A stretch of 64,000 nucleotides of DNA, taken from NCBI RefSeq assembly GCF_003337555.1, contig NZ_QPJK01000001.1:186001-250000 (forward strand), in the 5' to 3' direction. The notes under the pieces were generated by a model. The model ran no database searches, was not told the DNA's origin, and worked only from the letters and a program-made list of their open reading frames with translations. This DNA comes from Pseudorhodoferax soli (GTDB lineage: Bacteria > Pseudomonadota > Gammaproteobacteria > Burkholderiales > Burkholderiaceae_C). This document shows positions 59,305 through 64,000 of this stretch, in pieces (position 1 is the first letter of the stretch; each line of letters begins with the position of its first letter). The translations under genes and the position numbers were made by a program.

Positions 59305-60438
59305 ATGACACGCATCGACGACCCCACCCACGACCAGGAAGCCGGCGCGCGCGACAGCACGCAGGACACCACGCGCATCGACGACGTGCGCATCTCCGCC
59401 GTGCGCCCGCTGATCTCGCCGGCGCTGCTGCTCGATGAACTGCCAGTGCCGCCGGCCGTGCAGACCCTGGTCGAGCAGAGCCGACTGGCGATCGCCGACA
59501 TCCTCCACGGGCGCGACGACCGGCTCGTCGTGGTCACCGGCCCCTGCTCCATCCACGACCACGGCCAGGCCATGGCCTATGCCCAGCACCTGAAGGCGCT
59601 GCAGCCCAAGGTCGAGAAGGAGTTGCTGCTGGTCATGCGCGTGTACTTCGAGAAGCCGCGCACCACGGTGGGCTGGAAGGGCTACATCAACGACCCGCGG
59701 CTGGACGGGAGCTTTCGCATCAACGAGGGCCTGCGCAAGGCGCGCGAGCTGCTGCTCGACATCGGCGCGCTGGGCCTGCCCACGGGCAACGAGTTCCTGG
59801 ACCTCTTGAGCCCGCAGTACATCGCCGACCTGATCGCCTGGGGCGCCATCGGCGCGCGCACCACCGAGAGCCAGAGCCACCGCCAGCTGGCCTCGGGTTC
59901 GAGCTGCCCGATCGGCTTCAAGAACGGCACCGACGGCGGCGTGCAGATCGCCGCCGATGCCATGGTTGCGGCACGCGCGCCGCATGCCTTCATGGGCATG
60001 ACCAAGATGGGCCAGGCCGCCATCTTCGAGACGCGCGGCAACCCCGACTGCCACGCAATCCTGCGCGGCGGCAACAAGGGGCCCAACTACGAGGCCGAGC
60101 ATGTGGACGCGGCCTGCGCCGTGCTCAAGAAGGCTGGGTTGCGCGAGCAGTTGATGGTCGATTGCTCGCACGCCAACTCGTCCAAGCAGCACGCGCGCCA
60201 GATCGTCGTGGCCGAGGACGTGGCACGCCGCATCGCGGCTGGCGAGCGCCGCATCACGGGCCTCATGATCGAGAGCCATCTGGAGGAAGGCCGGCAGGAC
60301 TTGAAGCCTGGCGAGCCACTGCGCTATGGCGTGTCGGTCACGGACGCCTGCATCGGCTGGGCGCAGACGGAGCCGGTGCTGCGCCAGCTCGCGGATGCGG
60401 TGCGGCAGCGGCGCGCGGGCAGCGCGCCGGCCGCTTGA
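59305..60438 (+). CDS. aroG: 3-deoxy-7-phosphoheptulonate synthase (class I, AroG/F/H type)
   Basis: A 377-residue DAHP synthase, which joins PEP and erythrose 4-phosphate at the entry to the shikimate pathway. Motifs: VVTGPCSIHDHGQAM (metal-binding Cys), MRVYFEKPRTTVGWKG, the GARTTESQSHRQLASG segment, FKNGTDGGVQIA, and DCSHANSSK. The N-terminus before residue about 40 is polar and longer than needed for the barrel, consistent with the feedback-regulation region of type I enzymes. Which amino acid inhibits it cannot be told. Confidence 0.95.
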   Translation: MTRIDDPTHDQEAGARDSTQDTTRIDDVRISAVRPLISPALLLDELPVPPAVQTLVEQSRLAIADILHGRDDRLVVVTGPCSIHDHGQAMAYAQHLKALQPKVEKELLLVMRVYFEKPRTTVGWKGYINDPRLDGSFRINEGLRKARELLLDIGALGLPTGNEFLDLLSPQYIADLIAWGAIGARTTESQSHRQLASGSSCPIGFKNGTDGGVQIAADAMVAARAPHAFMGMTKMGQAAIFETRGNPDCHAILRGGNKGPNYEAEHVDAACAVLKKAGLREQLMVDCSHANSSKQHARQIVVAEDVARRIAAGERRITGLMIESHLEEGRQDLKPGEPLRYGVSVTDACIGWAQTEPVLRQLADAVRQRRAGSAPAA

Positions 60439-60465
60439 GCGAGCGCACTTCGGCGGGGACCAAGG

Positions 60466-60472
60466 TGTAACA
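60466..60472. promoter_or_regulatory. TGTAACA site upstream of the SH3-domain gene
   Basis: TGTAACA occurs 41 bases before the start of the SH3-domain gene, in the 74-base gap after aroG. It matches seven bases of the TGTAACAG repeat that flanks ompR. A single 7-mer can occur by chance, so this is only a candidate operator. Confidence 0.25.
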
Positions 60473-60512
60473 AGCGGGAACTTTGGTGCAGGCGGAGCCC
60501 TCCCCCTGTGCC

Positions 60513-60965
60513 ATGTCCTTTGTATTTCCCACCGTTTTCCGCATCTTCGTCGCAGCCCTCGCGCTGCAGGCTTTCGGCGCTTGGGCGCAGCAGTACGTGA
60601 GTGTCACGGCCCGCGAAGCCAACATGCGCTCCGGCCCCGGCACCAGGCACGCCGTGCAATGGTCACTGAGCCGCGGCTACCCCTTGCAGGTGGTGGCACG
60701 CCGTGGCGACTGGCTGCAGGTGCGCGACTTCGAGCGCGACACGGGCTGGGTGCACCGCAGCCTCACGGGCAAGAGCACGCACAGGGTCGTGCGCGTCTCC
60801 GTGGCGAACCTGCGCGCGCGGCCGCGTGCCGGCGGCAAGCTGCTGGGCAAGGTCGAACGCGGCGAGATCGTGCAGCGCCTCGCGCGCCGGGGCGACTGGG
60901 TGCAGGTACGGCGCGAGAGCGGCCAGCGGGGCTGGGTCGCCAGCCGGCTGCTGTGGGGTGGGTAG
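60513..60965 (+). CDS. Exported protein with two bacterial SH3 domains
   Basis: A 150-residue protein. A signal peptide (about 1-26, FAALALQAFGAWAQQ-like hydrophobic core) is followed by two SH3_3 repeats: REANMRSGPGTRH to WVHRSLT (about 32-85), and VANLRARPRAGGK to WVASRLLWG (about 93-149). Such domains bind peptidoglycan or peptides in the envelope. It is located between aroG and the lipocalin-like gene on the same strand. The precise role is unknown. Confidence 0.85.
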   Translation: MSFVFPTVFRIFVAALALQAFGAWAQQYVSVTAREANMRSGPGTRHAVQWSLSRGYPLQVVARRGDWLQVRDFERDTGWVHRSLTGKSTHRVVRVSVANLRARPRAGGKLLGKVERGEIVQRLARRGDWVQVRRESGQRGWVASRLLWGG

Positions 60966-60996
60966 CGCGCGTCCAGCGCTTGTGTATCGTGCGGTG

Positions 60997-62070
60997 ATGC
61001 ACCGCCGCACCCTGTTGCTCGCCGCCCTGGCCGCCGCCCACCAGGCACACGCACTGCCGCCGCTGGCGCTGCAGTTTCCACGCGACCTGGGCAGCCATCC
61101 CGACCTGCGCACCGAGTGGTGGTACATCACAGGCCAGGCCGTGAGCAGTGGGCGCGTGTTCGGCTTTCAGCTGACCTTCTTCCGCTCGCGCGTGGACGCA
61201 GCGCAGCCGCTGCGTTCACGCTTCGCCGCCCGGCAGCTGCTGTTCGCGCACGCGGCCATCACCGACCTGGACGGCCGCAAGCTGTGGCACGACCAGCGCA
61301 TCGCACGTGCCGGCTTCGGCATCGCCGAGGCCAGCGAAGCCGACACCGGCGTGCGGCTGCAGGACTGGCAACTCCAGCGCGCACCCGATGGTGCCCTCAC
61401 CGCCGAGTTGCCGGCGCAGGACTTCGGCCTGCACCTGCGCCTGGCCGAGACCCAGCCGCTGCTGCTGCAAGGCCGGGACGGCCTGTCGCGCAAGGGGCCC
61501 GACCCGGCACAGGCCAGTTACTACTACAGCGCGCCGCAACTGGCGGTCACTGGCTCGCTCGTGTTGCAGGGCCGGCGCTTCGCCGTCGACGCGCAGCCGG
61601 CCGAGGCCAGCCTGCGCAGCCGCGCCTGGCTGGACCACGAATGGAGCGAGGCGCTCATGCACCCCGAGGCCGTGGGCTGGGACTGGATCGGCATGAACCT
61701 GTTCGACGGCGGCGCGCTGACGGCTTTCCACCTGCGCCGCGCCGACGGCTCGGGGCTGTGGGATGGCGGCTCGTTCCGTGCGGCAGGCGCGCCGACGCGC
61801 ATCTTCGGCCAGGGCGAGGTGCGGTTCACGCCGCGGCGCTGGTGGACCAGCGCGAGCAGCCAGGCGCGCTACCCCGTCGAGTGGCAGGTCGACACGCCGG
61901 GCGGCAGCTTCACCGTGCGCGCGCTGCTCGATGCGCAGGAACTCGACAGCCGCGGCTCCACGGGAGCGATCTACTGGGAAGGGTTGTCCGACCTGCTCGA
62001 TGCGCAGGGCCGGCTGGTGGGCCGGGGCTACCTGGAGATGACGGGCTACGCGCAGCGGCTGCGGCTGTAG
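60997..62070 (+). CDS. AttH/CrtC-like lipocalin-domain exported protein
   Basis: A 357-residue protein with a signal peptide (about 1-20). The mature chain has TEWWYITGQ near its start, the motif of the AttH/CrtC (hydroxyneurosporene synthase/carotenoid hydratase-like) family, with further DHEWSEALMHPEAVGWDWIGMNLFDGG and the C-terminal AIYWEGLSDLLDAQG-type segment. In many genomes this protein is encoded with an FtsX-type permease and an ATPase (AttEFG-like); neither is adjacent here. A GTG three bases upstream is an alternative start. Role unknown; substrate binding at the periplasmic side of the membrane is plausible. Confidence 0.83.
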   Translation: MHRRTLLLAALAAAHQAHALPPLALQFPRDLGSHPDLRTEWWYITGQAVSSGRVFGFQLTFFRSRVDAAQPLRSRFAARQLLFAHAAITDLDGRKLWHDQRIARAGFGIAEASEADTGVRLQDWQLQRAPDGALTAELPAQDFGLHLRLAETQPLLLQGRDGLSRKGPDPAQASYYYSAPQLAVTGSLVLQGRRFAVDAQPAEASLRSRAWLDHEWSEALMHPEAVGWDWIGMNLFDGGALTAFHLRRADGSGLWDGGSFRAAGAPTRIFGQGEVRFTPRRWWTSASSQARYPVEWQVDTPGGSFTVRALLDAQELDSRGSTGAIYWEGLSDLLDAQGRLVGRGYLEMTGYAQRLRL

Positions 62071-62079
62071 CCCGCTCCC

Positions 62080-63057
62080 TCAGGTCTTCTTCGCGCGCTG
62101 CAGCACCGCGATGATCTCGCCCATGATGCCGCGGCGGAAGGCCAGCACGCACACCACGAAGATGAGGCCGGTGACCATGGTCACCGATTCGCCCAGCGTG
62201 TTGAACCACTCGATGCCGGTCAGCCCAGCAAGACCGTGGCCCATCTCGCCGATCTTGTTCTCCAGCAGGATCACCACGGCCGCGCCGACCAGCGGGCCCG
62301 ACAGCGTGCCCAGGCCGCCCACCAGGGTCATGAGAATCACGCCCCCCGATGCCGTCCAATGCACGTCGGTCAGCGTGGCGAAGCCCAGCACCAGCGTCTT
62401 GAGCGAGCCCGCGAGACCGGCGAGCGCGGCCGACAGCACGAAGGCCAGCAGCTTGAAGCGGTGCGTGTCGTAGCCCAGCGAGATCGCGCGCGGCTCGTTC
62501 TCCTTGATGCCCTTGAGCACCTGGCCGAACGGCGAATGGATGGTGCGCACGATCAGCACGAAGGCGAGCACCACGATGGCCAGGGTCACGAAGTACATGG
62601 TCAGGTCGTCCGCGAGCGACAGGACGCCGAACAGGCTGCCGCGCGGCACGCCCTGCAGGCCGTCTTCGCCGCCCGTGAACTTGGCCTGCAGCGCGACGAA
62701 GAACACCATCTGCGCCAACGCCAGCGTGATCATCGCGAAGTAGATGCCCTGGCGGCGGATTGCCAGCAGGCCGAACAGCCAGCCCAGCAAGGCACCGGTG
62801 GCAGTGCCCATCACCAGGCCGACCTCGGGCGTGAAGCCCCAGACCTTCATGGCGTGGCCGGCGACATAAGCCGAACCGCCCAGGAAGGCTGCATGGCCGA
62901 ACGACAGCAGGCCTGTGTAGCCCAGCAGCAGGTTGAAGGCCGAGGCGAACAGCGCAAAGCACAGCAACTTCATCATGAAGACCGGATAGGCCCCCACGAA
63001 GGGCGCGGCGACCAGCGCCGCCAACAACAGGAGGTAGCCCCAGGAGCTCTTGCTCAT
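62080..63057 (-). CDS. livM: Branched-chain amino-acid-type ABC transporter permease LivM
   Basis: A 325-residue inner-membrane permease with about nine membrane segments. Characteristic parts are NLLLGYTGLLSFGHAAFLGGSAYVAG, IRRQGIYFAMITLALAQM and the coupling-loop stretch GIKENEPRAISLGYDT. It pairs with LivH to form the channel. Its ATG overlaps the livH stop (ATGA). The ATPase genes livG and livF are not visible in this window; the next gene leftward is convergent. Confidence 0.94.
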   Translation of the reverse strand: MSKSSWGYLLLLAALVAAPFVGAYPVFMMKLLCFALFASAFNLLLGYTGLLSFGHAAFLGGSAYVAGHAMKVWGFTPEVGLVMGTATGALLGWLFGLLAIRRQGIYFAMITLALAQMVFFVALQAKFTGGEDGLQGVPRGSLFGVLSLADDLTMYFVTLAIVVLAFVLIVRTIHSPFGQVLKGIKENEPRAISLGYDTHRFKLLAFVLSAALAGLAGSLKTLVLGFATLTDVHWTASGGVILMTLVGGLGTLSGPLVGAAVVILLENKIGEMGHGLAGLTGIEWFNTLGESVTMVTGLIFVVCVLAFRRGIMGEIIAVLQRAKKT

Positions 63058-63929
63058 TTCTCTTTCCCGAACAGGCCGGCGGGGCGGATCAGCAGCACGA
63101 CGGCCATGATGATGAAGACCACGGTCGACGAGGCCTCGGGATAGAACACCTTGGTCAGGCCCTCGATCACGCCCAGGCCCAGACCGGTGAGGATGGAGCC
63201 CATGATGGAGCCCATGCCGCCGATCACGACCACGGCGAACACCACGATGATGAGGTTCTGCCCCATCAGCGGCGAGACCTGGATCACGGGCGCGGCCAGC
63301 ACGCCGGCGAAGGCCGCCAGCGCCACGCCGAACCCGTAGGTCAGCGTGATCATCAGTGGCACGTTGACGCCGAACGCCTCGACCAGCCGCGGATTCTCGG
63401 TGCCTGCGCGCAGGTAGGCGCCGATGCGCGTCTTCTCGATCAGGAACCAGGTCGCAAAACACACCACCAGCGAGGCGACGACGACCCAGGCCCGGTAGTT
63501 GGGCAGCATCATGAAGCCCATGTCGGTCGCGCCGGTGAGCGCATCCGGCGTGTCGTAGGACAGGCCCGAGACACCGTAGGCCGAGCGGAAGGCGCCCTCG
63601 ATCAGGAGCGTGAGGCCCAGCGTGAGCAAGAGGCCGTACAAATGGTCGAGCTTGTAGATCCAGCGCAGCAGCAGCCGCTCGATCAGCACGCCGAACACGC
63701 CGACGATGAGCGGCGCGGCGATCAGCATGACCCAGTAGCTGATGTCGAAGTAGTTCATCGCCATCCAGGTCACGATGGCGCCCATCATGAACAGCGCGCC
63801 GTGCGCGAAGTTGATGACGTTCAGCAGGCCGAAGATGACCGCCAGGCCCAGGCTCAGGATCGCGTAGAACGAGCCGTTGACCAGGCCCAGCAGCAGCTGG
63901 CTCAGCAGGGCGGGCAGAGAGATCGTCAT
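63054..63929 (-). CDS. livH: Branched-chain amino-acid-type ABC transporter permease LivH
   Basis: A 291-residue permease with about eight membrane segments. Family motifs are LVNGSFYAILSLGLAVIFGLLNVINFAHG at the N-terminus and the coupling loop TRIGAYLRAGTENPRLVEAFGVN. It is coupled to livM and lies 12 bases after the end of a substrate-binding-protein gene. The substrate could be a branched-chain amino acid, another amino acid, an amide or an aromatic acid. Confidence 0.94.
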   Translation of the reverse strand: MTISLPALLSQLLLGLVNGSFYAILSLGLAVIFGLLNVINFAHGALFMMGAIVTWMAMNYFDISYWVMLIAAPLIVGVFGVLIERLLLRWIYKLDHLYGLLLTLGLTLLIEGAFRSAYGVSGLSYDTPDALTGATDMGFMMLPNYRAWVVVASLVVCFATWFLIEKTRIGAYLRAGTENPRLVEAFGVNVPLMITLTYGFGVALAAFAGVLAAPVIQVSPLMGQNLIIVVFAVVVIGGMGSIMGSILTGLGLGVIEGLTKVFYPEASSTVVFIIMAVVLLIRPAGLFGKEK

Positions 63930-63941
63930 GAAACGGTCAGG

Positions 63942-64000
63942 TCACTTCCAGAGTGCGCACTTGGACTCGGCCTTGGTCGTGAAGACCTCGTCGCCCTTGA
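63942..64000 (-). CDS. C-terminal end of an ABC transporter substrate-binding protein (partial)
   Basis: The minus strand reads 18 residues, KGDEVFTTKAESKCALWK, to a TGA at 63942-63944, then runs off the right edge. This tail resembles the C-termini of LivK-like periplasmic binding proteins of Burkholderiales, and its place just upstream of livH and livM fits that role. The rest of the gene is outside the window. Confidence 0.75.
   Translation of the reverse strand, partial: KGDEVFTTKAESKCALWK

Overview
This window reads as chromosomal DNA of a high-GC betaproteobacterium, most likely of the order Burkholderiales and close to Comamonadaceae. The gene content supports this: a betaproteobacterial-type proteasome homologue inside a pyruvate dehydrogenase operon, a RisA/OmpR–EnvZ pair, a divergent AlgZ/AlgR-like pair beside argH, and strong G/C third-position bias on both strands. 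No insertion sequence, phage gene, CRISPR array or rRNA is visible. There is one tRNA gene, tRNA-Val(GAC).

Layout from the left. Bases 1-3868 hold the end of an unknown gene, a short-chain dehydrogenase whose catalytic Tyr is replaced by Phe, and a complete TRAP transporter (receptor, small permease, large permease). A tRNA-Val with its own promoter and terminator follows. Then come relA, an alpha/beta hydrolase and a SIMPL-domain periplasmic protein on the minus strand, then ompR-envZ on the plus strand, ispD-ispF on the minus strand, and mfd and serB on the plus strand. Bases 16445-21217 are the stress-associated trio prkA, yeaH (DUF444) and ycgB (SpoVR).

Bases 21314-26002 are the most unusual block. 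A two-subunit xanthine-dehydrogenase-family molybdenum hydroxylase overlaps or closely abuts a soxX-soxY-soxZ-soxA set. There is no soxB or soxCD, and the SoxY homologue ends in AACIE instead of the substrate-binding GGCGG arm. The six genes look like one translationally coupled operon for a periplasmic molybdoenzyme with a carrier protein and c-type cytochromes. The substrate is unknown.

Bases 26704-33592 are the pyruvate dehydrogenase complex operon (aceE-aceF-bph-lpdA, minus strand), with the proteasome homologue between E2 and E3. A PAS sensor kinase and a FixJ-type regulator are divergent from aceE and are candidate regulators.

The remainder is mostly core metabolism and envelope functions: folD, prlC, a DUF4124-glutaredoxin fusion, rpiA, pyrD, an MFS exporter, a dehydrogenase/N-formylglutamate amidohydrolase pair, a glutathione transferase, lolC-lolD, recJ with a coupled upstream partner, two chemoreceptors (one with a C-terminal EWESF tether), the AlgR/AlgZ-like pair, argH, a DAHP synthase, an SH3-domain protein, an AttH-like lipocalin protein, and the permeases of a branched-chain amino-acid-type ABC importer whose binding-protein gene runs off the right edge. 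Many neighbouring genes overlap by ATGA or GTGA, so translational coupling is common here.
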